Notes under the pieces: model-generated | What the model was told of the DNA's origin: nothing | The model's input: the letters and a program-made list of their open reading frames with translations, nothing else | The model's database searches: none | Assembly: GCA_022539475.1 (NCBI GenBank) | Contig: VCMS01000443.1 | Span: forward strand, 1-30,449 | Direction of reading: 5' to 3' | Source of the DNA: Gracilaria domingensis | Lineage: Eukaryota > Rhodophyta > Florideophyceae > Gracilariales > Gracilariaceae | Length of the DNA stretch: 30,449 bases | Program-made: the position numbers and the translations under genes | Part shown: positions 9,800 to 19,329 of the stretch, in pieces | Numbering within the stretch: position 1 is the stretch's first letter | Layout of the letters: each line of letters begins with the position of its first letter

Positions 9800-10780
9800 C
9801 CGGTAGTCGGCGCCTGATGCGTCTCATAATGAGCACTGAACGCGTTGGCTGACGTGGCGCACACTATGAGTTGCACCCCCATATTTTGGTTAATTTCTGA
9901 AGGAAATTTTCAGGAACCTTTGTAGGTAGATGTGGGAATTGGCTCACGGACACGAGCGGTTGCTGGACTTCATAGTCGACGTGTATTGTAGATACTCAAT
10001 GTGTACCCGCCGGGGTTGTGCACAGAAACCCCGACACTGGGTTATACACGTGTTCGAACCTCGAGAGGTACACACCGCCACTGTAGTTAGTAATAGCTTA
10101 ACTCTTGGTAGATTCCTATATAGGCTCGGGCCCTCTCGCCCTGGAGCCTACCAAGTAAACTCACCTGAGTCGCTTCCTACCTCCCAGGACCGGGCTATAG
10201 ATATTGTTGCCTATGTAGGTTCACTACTCCTCGCGGAGGGTAACCACGACTGTTATTGACATATCTACCTCTCAGGGTCCTTAAGGAAGCCTAAGCTTGC
10301 ACCTATTTTTGGCTTCTTGTTACCGTTCCGATATCGGCTACTGTCGAGCGTCTTGGCCAAGGAGTGGCGTCGCTCTGGACATCGCCACCCGGTTTAGGTA
10401 CTGCTTCCGCCCCCGTACGGGTATTCTCTGGCCCCACTCTGGTGCATACTGTTGTCACCTCTGCGTGGTCGTCGCGCCGCGCTCGGCTCTGTTTCCGCCG
10501 GTTGGCACGGGCCGTAGCTCCGCTCCGTGGTCGGTTTCCGTATACACCGTCCACACGGTTGAGTGTTCGTGATCCCATCTTTCGGGCTCTACTTCGTTAC
10601 CCACTTGGGCTCCGCTCCTTTCCCGATGTCACCTCTGTAGGTATAGCCAGTCAAAGTCTCCGGTCTTACCGCCGGCTTGCTTCTCGCTTGAGCACGGACA
10701 TATGGCTGTGTCGCTGAGACTGCCCATATAGGGAGCAGGACTAGGACATCCTGTGGATCATCGCCATTTCTGGGTTTGCT
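9800..10780. other. Spacer between the two gag-region ORFs, nothing recognised
   Basis: About 980 bases between the zinc-knuckle gag and the upstream coiled-coil ORF. ORFs of 90 to 120 codons exist on both strands but none has recognisable motifs or low-entropy protein features. It could be a decayed coding segment, an internal insertion, or a structured leader. I see no terminal repeats that would mark a nested element. Confidence 0.4.
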
Positions 10781-11503
10781 CTACACATAGGTCGACGTAG
10801 AGCTCCGCGAACGCGTAGAACGAGCACGGCGCTCACCGTCACTTGACGAGCTCGACGATGACGAATCCGCTGAGCGGTTTGAAACAACAGACGACTGTGA
10901 CGAATCCGAGTCATACTCGTCAACATTCCTCTTCTTAGAGCGATTCTTCTCGGACTTCCGGTCACGTGTGCGACGAGAATCTTCCGCAAGTGCGGCAGCG
11001 GCGGCATCATCCTCGCGGATGGTGGCTTCCAACGTCTCAAGACGGCCAAGAATCCGAGTGAATTTCGTGTAAACCTCCTCGGTGAAACCGGGATATCCTT
11101 GAAGAACCTCCAAAAGGGCATTCACATCTTTCCGTAATATACGTAGATCTTCAGAAACACCTCCGTTCAGGGCAGCGTCTACCTTCAAACGAAGTGTATC
11201 GACCTCAGTCGTGAGAGCAGCATGAGAACTTCTCATGACTGCCGTCTGGGCGTCAAGAGTACGTACTTGAGCCTCCAGTTCCACGGCGAGTGCATCTTTA
11301 GCCACAACAGCGGGAGTTTGAACCTCCAAAAGAGTAGATGAAGGGCCCCCCACTGGGGAATCAGACGACTTCTTTGCTTGCTTCCGGCCTCCGGGTTTCT
11401 TTACTTCTCTCTCAAGGGGTTCGGGGACAGACCGCGGACGCGGGGGCAAATCTGCGCCGACCGAGCGAGCTTTGGAAGGGCTCGTTCGTTTGCCTGAGAC
11501 CAT
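10781..11503 (-). CDS. Gypsy 5' ORF: coiled-coil and Ser/Arg-rich protein
   Basis: The first ATG is at 11503 (MVSGKRTSPSKARS), giving 240 residues. The N-terminus is basic and Pro-rich. From about residue 65 to 165 heptad-like Leu/Val spacing suggests a coiled coil (LEAQVRTLDAQTAVMR, LRILRKDVNALLEVLQG, ILGRLETLEATIRE). The C-terminus has basic clusters (KSEKNRSKKRN), a run of eight serines and an RS-rich end. It is the first ORF after the 5' LTR in element orientation. It may be an accessory RNA-binding or assembly protein, or a detached N-terminal part of gag. No family was recognised. Confidence 0.6.
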   Translation of the reverse strand: MVSGKRTSPSKARSVGADLPPRPRSVPEPLEREVKKPGGRKQAKKSSDSPVGGPSSTLLEVQTPAVVAKDALAVELEAQVRTLDAQTAVMRSSHAALTTEVDTLRLKVDAALNGGVSEDLRILRKDVNALLEVLQGYPGFTEEVYTKFTRILGRLETLEATIREDDAAAAALAEDSRRTRDRKSEKNRSKKRNVDEYDSDSSQSSVVSNRSADSSSSSSSSDGERRARSTRSRSSTSTYV

Positions 11504-11644
11504 CGTCCACGACGAAACAAAACCAGAAAACTGAGAGCAAGCGAACGACCAACCCAATTAACCTCGAATGAGTGTAACGTCCTCACACGAGCGACATTAA
11601 CCGACAGATCGGGCCAACAGACCGTACCAACGGGAACAGCCGTA
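11504..11644 (-). other. 5' leader of the gypsy element; no clear primer-binding site
   Basis: This is the short stretch between the 5' LTR and the first ORF. A tRNA primer-binding site should begin with TGG close to the LTR end. Two TGG words occur on the minus strand (near 11628 and 11555), but neither is followed by sequence I can match to a tRNA 3' end. The position therefore stays undetermined. Confidence 0.4.
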
Positions 11645-12127
11645 TGAAAAGGGCAAAAACGAACAAACACGCACACAAAATAAACACGCAATAGCGGTAG
11701 TGGTGTTAGAGATGCCGCGAGGCGGATAACAACTCCTTCACAAGGTGCAAGCTCTCCGCAAGAAGTTTACCACACACTCAGGGTGGAAAGTTAGAGCCGA
11801 ACACTCGGTTGTTCCGTTTACTTTCCCAGCACTGGGTGCAGCTTAACCTACTAAGTACTGCAGTAGGTTGGCCCACTTTCAGTGTGGTACAGCAGATATG
11901 CTACAAATATCTACTTCGAATACCACAATGAATGGGCGCAAACCTCCCACACGTGTGCGACGCAGCGTCTAGGCCGTGCACCTCATAACACTAATTCTAA
12001 TATTAAGTATACCCAATAATGGGCTGATCTCACCAGTTATTCATACCGTGTGCCACCACCTCCCGGCATCGCCGTGCATATTATGAATCGCATCAGCGAC
12101 GGAGTCCCGCAATCGCGTTGCACTACA
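11645..12127 (-). repeat. 5' LTR of the gypsy element
   Basis: This is a direct repeat of 102-583, with about 19 substitutions and one single-base indel by eye. The minus-strand start TGTAGTGC at 12127 matches the other copy, and sequence beyond 12127 differs completely. The promoter for element transcription should lie here. I did not identify a convincing TATA box. Confidence 0.9.
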
Positions 12128-12437
12128 CTATCATTACGTCTGTTGCGTATATATGCGAAATTACTCTCTATAAGAGAGGAAGATCTAGTGTCATCAATAG
12201 ACATTTTGTTAGATTAGCTAGTCGCTCGATTTGCGGCCCTTAATATCTAACTATGGTTTCTTAAACTGCAAAACATGTCATGAACAGCAGGGCTACTCGT
12301 ACTTCTACAGGTCCAATCCGCTGCATTCTATCTATCTATCTTCAGCTCGTTTGCCATGTTGGCCAGTACTTGAAATGGATTGCATTGTCCTTCACACTGG
12401 TTGAAAGAGCTCTACTTATCATTTTTAGCTTTTCTGT
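12128..12437. other. 3' flank of the split GH5 gene, nothing recognised
   Basis: This AT-richer stretch lies between the 5' LTR of the gypsy element and the stop codon of the GH5 gene. It is probably the 3' untranslated region and downstream flank of GH5. No ORF with recognisable content was seen. Confidence 0.4.
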
Positions 12438-12524
12438 CTATTCGGTTACCCAATTCTTTTTAAGCAAGCCTTCTGTATCAGCACTTTCAGGGTTGAGGCA
12501 CCAGTAGAAGAAGCCCATCTTTTT
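12438..12524 (-). pseudogene. C-terminal fragment of the GH5 gene
   Basis: Reading minus from about 12524 to the TAG at 12438-12440 gives KKMGFFYWCLNPESADTEG and then LLKKNWVTE. This is the conserved end of family-5 glycoside hydrolases (FYWxLNPxSxDTxGLL, then DW). It lies immediately left of the DIRS-like element and is in the same frame class as the main GH5 fragment at 16899-18161. The latter stops at the equivalent position (MEYILEK). The two pieces therefore flank an insertion. Confidence 0.85.
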
Positions 12525-12736
12525 CGTTGTGTCTACTGCATTATACCGATGAAACGGTCGCACAGTAGATAGAGAGCGAGGCGGGCGGAGGCCCGCGCAG
12601 TCGACCCGTACCTGCTAGTCAGGCTGGGTGGCCAAACTGCCAAGCTGGTGACAGCAGAAACGCGGGCCGCGCTTCTACAAATAGCGGCACTCGCCGTCGC
12701 CGTCGCGGCCCAACGCTAACCATGCCTCTCTCTTTC
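12525..12736 (+). repeat. DIRS-like element, left direct repeat (A1)
   Basis: This is similar to 16548-16758 along its whole length and starts CGTTGTGT. Shared words include GCATTATACCGATGAAACGG, GGCCAAACTGCCAAGCTGG and CCATGCCTCTCTCTTTC. The copies differ at scattered positions. The left edge coincides with the GH5 junction. Confidence 0.88.
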
Positions 12737-13010
12737 GAGATTACCCAGATCGACTGGTGGTAGGCACTTTCATACCGGTCAAACGAACCCGAACAAGCAG
12801 ACAGGAGTTTGCCACAGCCAAGATGAGCACCAGGTTTTCGAACAGTGCACAATTGGTAGGAGAAATCATTGAAAGAAGGTCGTTAAAGGCGACACATTAG
12901 CTGAAGCTGGAATCGACGCAGCATGGATGACGGCCTACGCCAAAATTGCTAAACGTTGTCGCGATGACCAAGAGTTCGGTCTCTCGCGCTATCCATAAGA
13001 ACCCGGCCCT

Positions 13011-13703
13011 TTGGTTTCCTCCTTCTCAGGAGAATTCTTCGAGAATCCAAGATGGTCTGTCCGCCTCGCCCTGGAAAAGCAGACGAGCATTAAGCCAGAA
13101 GCCGTTCATGAGGACAACTATATTACCGCTACTGGCTATTGGCTGACGTTTCACGATGCTATTGTTCAGCTGCGCCAAGAGGCACTCGCTGACAAGGACG
13201 AAAGCGCTGCAGGGCGCTACGATGTGTGGGCATTGTTGTCTGTGAGATACGGACTACGAGCCTTATGGATCCCTACTGAGTTTTATAAGCTCGCGGCGGA
13301 AGACCCTGTTACGGCAAAGCTGATACTGCTTGGACTGGAAAGAAGATTGTATGTACCAGCAGCCGATGACAACGCAGATTCAATGGAGACCTTAGACTCC
13401 CACATGATGACACAGTTGTTGAAGTCAGTCGCCACGTTGGAAACCAGCGACGCCAAGAATAGAGCGGGCGGTAACAGGGGTGGAGCTGCCAATGGCCAGT
13501 ACTTCCCATTGGTATGGGACGCCCGCTTTGGCGCGCTACCTAAAAGCGCGTTCAGGGCTGGCGCCATCTGGGCTGCTCGGAGTATCTATGCAGGGCTATC
13601 GCCTTTGGCATATACGAGGAGCCCCAAACACTTTTCGGGAAAGGCGAAGGTGTGTGTTCGCCTCCTGTGCCGCAGACACCCGAAGATCTTCAGTTTGGTT
13701 TAA
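13011..13703 (+). pseudogene. DIRS-like gag-type ORF
   Basis: About 230 codons open from 13011 (first codon TTG, no good ATG), upstream of the reverse transcriptase. The protein is helical in character (TFHDAIVQLRQEALAD, LLSVRYGLRALWIP, LILLGLERRLYVP) and ends in a Gly/Ala-rich stretch, as structural proteins of tyrosine-recombinase retroelements often do. The region 12737-13010 before it has no recognisable content and probably holds the decayed start. Assignment is by position and style, not by a motif. Confidence 0.5.
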
Positions 13704-14767
13704 AAAATCTTCAGTTCGGCTGTCAAGAAGGTATTTACAGGGAGGTAAGCGCGGCGCACGCAGAGGAGGCCCGTCGAAATGGTCCTGTCATCTCATCGTC
13801 TTTTACTGTATGGCAAGAATCCGCAGGAGAGAAGAAAGAAATGTTCGATGTGAACCTGAGCCGCCAGTCGAAGCATTGGCGGAAGGGAACGGTCAAAATG
13901 GAATCGCTGCAGGGGTTTGCGCCATACATACAGCGTGGAGATTACTTTCTCTCCATGGATACGGTGAAAGGCTACAGGCACTTCCGGCTGTTCCCAGCCA
14001 TGCGCGACTGGTTTATATTCCACTACGCCGGGCGGTATTTCCAATTTGTTGCGCTGCCGTTCGGGTGGGGGCGATTCCCACTGTGGTTCATGCAGTTCAT
14101 GGCTGTCTTTGTAGAGCAGCTGCGGAGAGCTGGGATGCGCGTGCTGGCATACCTGGACCATTTTCTGTCGCCCCTTATCCAAAGGCCAACGTTAAGAGAC
14201 TGTCGCCGGCCTCGACGCGTCATCGCATCTCTGCTGAAGACTCTTGGCCTCAAGCGACATACAGAGAAGAGCGAGTGGTATGGTGCACAAGTGCTGGTCC
14301 ATTTGGGAGTCGAGATCGACAGCCGAACTATGCCTTTCAAGGTGGCATCTCATAAGGTAGCCAAGGTCCGAGCGCTGGCCAAAGATATACTTTCCCAGGC
14401 CCGCCTGGGCCGCCGGTGCCACCCAGTGGGTGTCACCCCGAGCAATCTCTCACTTCTGCAGTGTATGTGTGTCGCTTTCCTTGGCTATGTCTTGGGCTCG
14501 GTTTTATACAAGAGCGCATTATTGGGATACGGCATCAAGTCGCCGACAGGACGAACGAGGCCGGATCAGGCTCCGCCACCAGAGCATGCGAGACCTCGTG
14601 AGGTGGAAGAAAATGACAATTATGGATCTGGATGGCCGTATTATTTGTCCGCCACCCCCGCAGGCTTCGATGTATACCAACGCGGGCGATGTGGCGTATG
14701 CGGTACACTCAATTTCAACGACATGAGTGGAGGGAGTCCCGGAGAAATCCAAGCCCAAGGCATTTAA
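13652..14767 (+). pseudogene. DIRS-type reverse transcriptase, active site mutated
   Basis: The family pattern is clear: YFLSMDTVKGYRHFRLFP, FHYAGRYFQFVALPFGWG, QLRRAGMRVLAYLDHFL, and then LGLKRHTEKSEWYG..HLGVEIDS. The catalytic box should read YLDD. Here the codon at 14159-14161 is CAT, giving YLDH, which should abolish polymerisation. The frame ends at TAA 14765-14767 but continues in the same frame into RNase H at 14783. Confidence 0.88.
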
Positions 14768-15130
14768 GGGTGGCGCGACCGAGTGCAACCGATCTCTCGT
14801 CGTGAGTTAAAGGCCGTCAGGATGCTCCTCATGAGCAATCTGGGGCGGGAGCTCCGCCAGCTGGAGCGGAAGGACCTCCTGCTACACATCGACAACCAAG
14901 CGGTCGTGCAGATCACAAACGCTTTTGTTTCGTCCAGTCGTCTCATGATGCAGGAGCTGCGACGGATAAAGCCCGTTCTGGACGCCCACAAGATTTACAT
15001 ACGTTCCGAATCGATTCCGTCTGTCGCAAACAAATTCGCCGATGCGCTCTCGCGACGCTTCCCCCGCGGAGACCTCCAGATCAAGCGGCAGCTGCGGCGT
15101 TCCGCCGTGGCTGGCATGGCAGCCCCATAG
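14768..15130 (+). pseudogene. DIRS-type RNase H
   Basis: In frame with the RT after a single TAA. It shows ISRRELKAVRMLL, then LLLHIDNQAVVQITNAF and SVANKFADALSRR, the usual second half of DIRS RNase H domains. The first catalytic motif lies just before, in another frame near 14670-14690, and reads MYTNAGDVAYA where TDAS is expected. This is again an Asp-to-Asn change, and a frameshift separates the two halves. The region 15131-15426 that follows has no clear frame. Confidence 0.75.
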
Positions 15131-15426
15131 AACTCCTTTCCGTACCGCACTCTGGGGGAACACTCCTTGTATCTGCGGCGGCAACTCTGGGACGAGCTGC
15201 AGCGCCCATGAAACACGAACGAGGTATGCCTGCTGTGCTCACCCGTAGATCTAATCACCCCAACCCTCACGAAGCTCCGCTGAACCGGAGCGCCATCTAT
15301 GCTGGTCCTTCCTAAGTGGCCCAGGCAAGAGTGATATTCGGCGGCGGTCCGTATGGGGTCGAAGATGACGACACTCTCGCAACCAGCCAGTTGCATCTGA
15401 GATGATCAGCGGAAAATCAACCCCCG

Positions 15427-16510
15427 TTGGAAGGCGCTTCTTCTCGAAATCAACATGTGAGAATGGAGATTTTGGCGGCTCCGCGGCCCCGCCACCACGG
15501 CAGCAGCACAGCCACAGAGCGCTCCGCTCACCTCCTTGAGCAGTACGGTTGGAGCGACCGAACACGGCGCTCGCGTGACACGCATTGGAGAACGTATTTG
15601 GATTTTTGTTCGGCAGGAGGCCGAGATCCTCTCCCCGTGACTGAGGCACACCTCGCCGCTTATATCGGATGGATCGCTGAAGAGCGCGATGCGGGACGTC
15701 AAAATATCGGTTACTCTTCTCGGGGACAATATCTTTCCGCAATTCGTCAGCGGCAGCTTACGGTTTTGGGTGTGGAAGTACCCCCGTATCCTTTTATTTC
15801 CCACTTGCTGCGCGCTTAGAAACCTTGGGAGCTGGGGCCTCATCCACAGCCAACAGTACGCTGTGGCTTGAGTGCCGCCGCAACAAATATGGGATCTTGG
15901 CATGTGTTCTTGTTCGTTGCGAACTGTCCGAGACGCCGCAGTGTGCTTGTTTGCTCACAGCTTCAATGTTATACAAGAGAGCTCTGTGTGCTCTATACGT
16001 GGGCAGAATTGTGAATTCGGGAGTCGAACGCTGACCTGTCGATTGCATGTCGTCAAAGGAAAATCAGTGTGCAAAGTGTTTTTGGTTCGATTCACAGCTG
16101 TAGATGGCTCATCCTCTCTCTAGTTGTGGACTCGATGGAATCGCATTTGCGGTGCACACCCCCACTTCTTCGCTCTCGCAGACGAGCCCAGGTAATGGGT
16201 TCCACAAGATCTTTCTCATTCTTTGCAGTGCTTTTTAACGGCTGTCGGTTTGAAACTGCTACGAGGTGGGAAGTACTCTTCGCATAGCCTTCGCATTGGT
16301 GCCCATACGCAGCAAGTCCTGCTTGGCATACCTTTGGAGGTCCGACTTGCTCGCTTTGGCTGGGGTACAAACAGCGCGGCTATGGCGCATACGTACGTTG
16401 AACGGACATTAGTGTCCTCCTCCGAGCCGGTCTGGATTTTCGGTGCCGCAGCTTTGATATCTCGAGCAACGACGTTGCCTAATGGCACCGTTTCCATCCC
16501 AATCCGTTGA
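15427..16510 (+). pseudogene. DIRS-type tyrosine recombinase, broken
   Basis: The N-terminal SAM-like part is open at 15427-15819 (RTRRSRDTHWRTYLDFC, TEAHLAAYIGWIAEERDAG). The catalytic C-terminus is open at 16223-16510, in another frame. There the motif SSHSLRIGAHT (H at 16283-16285, R at 16292-16294), RFGWGTNSAAM and the nucleophile Tyr (TYVERT, codon 16394-16396) match tyrosine recombinases. The middle part, 15820-16222, which should carry the first catalytic Arg, is scrambled by frame changes. The enzyme would integrate the circular cDNA without making target duplications. Confidence 0.82.
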
Positions 16511-16547
16511 GACTTCGTTGCTCTCCACATTTTTATTTGAGAGGTTT

Positions 16548-16758
16548 CGTTGTGTGTAGTGCATTATACCGATGAAACGGTTGCGCAGTAGATAGGAAGC
16601 GAGGCGGGCGGTGGCCCATGCAGTCGACCCGTAACTGCTGGTCAGGCTGTGCGGCCAAACTGCCAAGCTGGTGGAGCAGGAACGCGGGACGCGCTTCTAC
16701 AAATAGCTGCACTCGCCGTCGCCGGTGCGGCCTTACGCTAACCATGCCTCTCTCTTTC
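16548..16758 (+). repeat. DIRS-like element, right direct repeat (A2)
   Basis: This is the second copy of 12525-12736 in the same orientation, beginning CGTTGTGTGTAGTG. Unlike an LTR it does not form the element end: a further 140 bases (16759-16898) precede the GH5 junction. This resembles the internal A repeat of split-direct-repeat elements, although I could not find a partner for the terminal 140 bases just upstream of this copy. Confidence 0.85.
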
Positions 16759-16898
16759 CCGCCCTCCCTACCCTTTTCCAGGCTCAATTCATTCCTGTCT
16801 CTTATTCGTGTCACTGTTTTTCTTCAAATCTCTACAACGCGCTCTAGCTGTCTTTGGTTTTTGCCGCCACAGCGGGAGACCGTAAAAAAGAAATAACG
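16759..16898 (+). other. Terminal 140-bp tail of the DIRS-like element
   Basis: This is pyrimidine-rich sequence between the right direct repeat and the resumption of GH5 coding at 16899, ending AAATAACG. In a split-direct-repeat element it would be the B repeat. No second copy was found by eye inside the element. It has no coding features. Confidence 0.5.
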
Positions 16899-18161
16899 TT
16901 TCTCAAGGATATACTCCATGACTTTCTTCTGCCATGTCTTGTCCTTGCCTTCATACACCCCACCCCATTCTCCAATTACGGTGGCAATCTCCGCTTTTTC
17001 AGAAGCTTTGCCGAAATGATCGTCCTATACGTCGGGCATATGATCAGCGAAGTCCGATTCTTTAAAATGGTCTTGCATCCAGACGCCGGGACCATAGACG
17101 TGTGGACTGACGGCTACTTTGTTTCGCAGAATGGGGACCGGTGGAGAATTCTCCGTTGGCGACAATTTTTTTGCCCAAAATGGCCAGGTTTATGTGCCTC
17201 CCGCACGGTGCCCTACTCCTTCCACAAGAAGAAGCCAACTGGGACATTTTTCGTGTACAAGGTTGCCCAACCTTTCTGACGCCGCTTTCCAGTCTTCCAT
17301 TTCTTTTGTAGAATTCCAAAGAGAGTCCCATGGTTCATTGAACAGATCTGCTTCCATGAAATTCCACTCATACTGGAAAACATCGCAAAGCTTTTCACAT
17401 ACGTGCATCAGTTGCCCTTCTGGCAGTGTATCTGAATATCAAAAACCTTTCGATTGTACTTCATTGGATTCAAGTCGGTGAATTTCAAGTAAGGTTAGAA
17501 TGTTATGATCCGCCACCATTCGTACAAGCTGCATGCCTATTCCCAGGTACGACAGACCAGATATCTCCGGGTTCTTGAATGGAGTAATTCCTTTTGTAGG
17601 GCGCAAGTTAGACATAATATTCTCAACTGACAGAGGCACGCGGATTGCATTGAAGTCATGTCTGTCTGCGAAGTCGAACACATCTGAAGCAGACACATAT
17701 GTCAAACCTTCTGGCACATGGGCGTTTTCTTCCACCCCATACCATGAGAAACCTTTAACCCGAAATGGTGTATCCTTACCAACATAAAGCTGGCCGTTTC
17801 TGGAATACAAGCCAGGAAGAATCCCCCGTTTTCTGAGCGTCGCCGTATAGAAACTGTCTCCTTTGAATATAAGCCCAATTCTAGTGAAGACAACCAAAGT
17901 CAAGAGGATTCCTAGCATCCACCAGCCGATGCAAGCAAAGCGGCTGGTCTTTTTGCCATATAAAGCTTGCGAGCCGGCAGCTGAGCTCTTTGTTCCCCAA
18001 GTGTCTGCGGAAATACGAATGCGCTTAGTGGCCCATTCCTGTTCGCGCGGGAGAGGAACTCGAATATCACCACTGCTATAATCCGGAGGGATGTAGACTG
18101 GAGCAGGCGGTGCCGTGGATGGTGGGATAAAATCAGAGTCATCTCCTTGTCTGGAATCCAT
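16899..18161 (-). pseudogene. Membrane-anchored GH5 endoglucanase-like gene, main fragment
   Basis: The ATG at 18161 starts a protein with a hydrophilic N-terminus and a membrane segment near residue 85-105 (WWMLGILLTLVVF), the layout of a type II membrane protein. The GH5 barrel follows: PFRVKGFSWYGVEENAHVPEG, DFNAIRVPLS, LLEIHRLE, the acid/base motif DLFNEPWDS (NEP codons 17331-17339), LLLVEGVG, SPHVYGPGVWMQDHF and the nucleophile motif VIGEWGGVY (Glu codon 16968-16970). All lie in one frame, broken by TGA 17439-17441, TAA 17190-17192 and TAG 17025-17027. Two of these replace conserved tryptophans. The fragment ends at MEYILEK, where the DIRS-like element begins. The family hydrolyses beta-glucans; the exact substrate is unknown. 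Confidence 0.9.
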
Positions 18162-18683
18162 CACCGTCGTCAAGCGCCTTCGAGAGTGTGGGCTCGCACA
18201 GCGGAAATAATTTCATCATCTTCGTCCTGCGCAACTCTTGTTTATTAGTGCCCCATGATGCAGCGAAATTACGATTAGTCAAGTGGGACCATCTCTATGC
18301 AGCCAATCAACGCGCGTTGAGCTGTTGAAAGGTGAATCGAGCCCGGATTATTAGAAAGGATGGAAAAGGGTGTTCTTACGTTTCACTCCCTCTGCACACT
18401 GTGCGCCCAAATTTCTCCAAAATGTATACTAGAATGGGTCAATGACGCAGCTGCAGAATGCTGCTGAGGGCTGACAAAGAAATAGAACTCTTGCAAACGT
18501 CTGGCCGCCGGTGCGAAGCTCAAGGTGCGGAATTACAGTGAATAGTGCATCTCTATCCGAAAGGATACAGCATTTGAACGGATACAGCACTTGTAGATAC
18601 GGATACGAGGGCATGCCTGCAACAGTACAGACCCTATAAATGACTAGTGAATTTATTGCTGTGAGAAGCATTATAAGGACGAT
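18162..18683. other. 5' flank of the GH5 gene, nothing recognised
   Basis: Upstream sequence of the GH5 relic, moderately AT-rich, with no recognisable coding content. It presumably held the promoter. No clear TATA box or known motif was found. Confidence 0.4.
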
Positions 18684-18812
18684 TTATTATGACTTGATAG
18701 TGCTCGGGAAGAAACTGCCTTCTTTACGAACTTGAGGAAGAGACGAACATGCTTGTTGCGTCCAAAGAGAGCTTTTCTCTTTTTCACTGCTCACCATGCT
18801 TATGTGAGCTGC
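18684..18812. repeat. 129-bp direct repeat, copy 1
   Basis: This is a 129-bp match to 19085-19213 without indels and with a small number of substitutions. Both copies start TTATTATGACTTGATAG and end in an inverted repeat, GCTCAC..GTGAGC, with 9 bases between the arms, followed by TGC. The two copies are 401 bp apart. Confidence 0.9.
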
Positions 18813-19084
18813 CCATTGCTCCAGATTGGAGCAAGTTTGGAAAGCAATAGAAAAATGGAGAGGGTGGGGAGGGATTTGAAACGATTATCATAGTAACAGA
18901 TCGGACGGCGCAGAAAATCGATTTCATTCTCGTTGCGCTCAAGGCCTAAGCAGAGGCGAGGAGAACCGCCATACGGTAGCACTCACTGCTCCGAGAGACT
19001 GTTGTAGATCGGCCACTTGTCATACACAAAAGATATCGCACTTTTCAGCCAAATAAAACAGTTTCTGCGTGTCTTGAAATACCA

Positions 19085-19213
19085 TTATTATGACTTGATA
19101 GTGCTCGGGAAGAAACTGCTTTCTTAACAAACTTGAAGAAGAGACGTACATGCTTGTTGCGTCCAAAGTGAGCTTTTCCCTTTTTCAAAGCTCACCATGC
19201 TTGTGTGAGCTGC
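19085..19213. repeat. 129-bp direct repeat, copy 2
   Basis: This is the second copy of 18684-18812 in the same orientation. It lies just beyond the 3' end of the minus-strand tyrosine-recombinase relic, and 271 bases of unique sequence separate it from copy 1. A repeat-unique-repeat block after a recombinase gene is the layout expected for B1-A2-B2 of a split-direct-repeat retroelement. Confidence 0.9.
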
Positions 19214-19329
19214 TTTCCCAAAATGCAACAATAGAACTTCGTCGTTTTTGTGCTGCGTTAGCGTTCGGCAATGTATAATATTTCAAGCTGCGGTTTTATT
19301 CTTGAAGACGATTCTCTTGATCTGAATCT

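Larger units (their letters stand above)
102..12127 (-). mobile_element. Ty3/gypsy LTR retrotransposon with chromodomain, degenerate
   Basis: The element reads right to left. In element order it has the 5' LTR (11645-12127), a coiled-coil ORF, a zinc-knuckle gag, pol with protease, RT, RNase H and integrase, a long tail, a chromodomain, a polypurine tract and the 3' LTR (102-583). The order RT-RNase H-integrase is that of Ty3/gypsy (Metaviridae). The LTRs are direct repeats with about 20 differences over about 480 bp (counted by eye), so the insertion is not recent. Its coding frames carry several stops and shifts, so this copy cannot be autonomous. A matching target-site duplication was not found: the left flank ends ctgta and the right flank starts ctatc. 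Similarity may extend a little left of 102, so the LTR outer edge may lie at or beyond the window start. Confidence 0.93.
12525..16898 (+). mobile_element. DIRS-like tyrosine-recombinase retroelement inserted in GH5
   Basis: The element is bounded exactly by GH5 coding sequence on both sides. It contains a gag-like ORF, a DIRS-type reverse transcriptase, RNase H and a tyrosine recombinase, all on the plus strand, and no integrase or protease. A direct repeat of about 212 bp lies at the left end and, in the same orientation, 140 bp from the right end. Direct rather than inverted repeats point to the PAT/Ngaro type more than to DIRS1 itself. The termini read CGTTGTGT and ATAACG, so the ends are CGTT..AACG. 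The element is dead: stops, frame changes, and mutated RT and RNase H residues. Confidence 0.85.

Noticed and set aside
10040..10080. GTTCGAACC word resembling a tRNA T-loop
   Set aside because: No acceptor stem, D-loop or anticodon arm can be folded around it.
10297..10717. Overlapping plus-strand ORFs in the gag spacer
   Set aside because: No motifs, no upstream context, and composition similar on both strands; no reason to call a gene.
11540..11644. Primer-binding site candidates beginning TGG
   Set aside because: Neither candidate continues with a sequence that I can match to a tRNA 3' end, so no call was made.
16400..16547. Possible B1 repeat before the right DIRS repeat
   Set aside because: Compared by eye with the terminal 140-bp tail; no convincing similarity.
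16854..17481. Plus-strand ORFs of 141 and 120 codons
   Set aside because: Complement of the GH5 fragment, which has unmistakable catalytic motifs on the minus strand.
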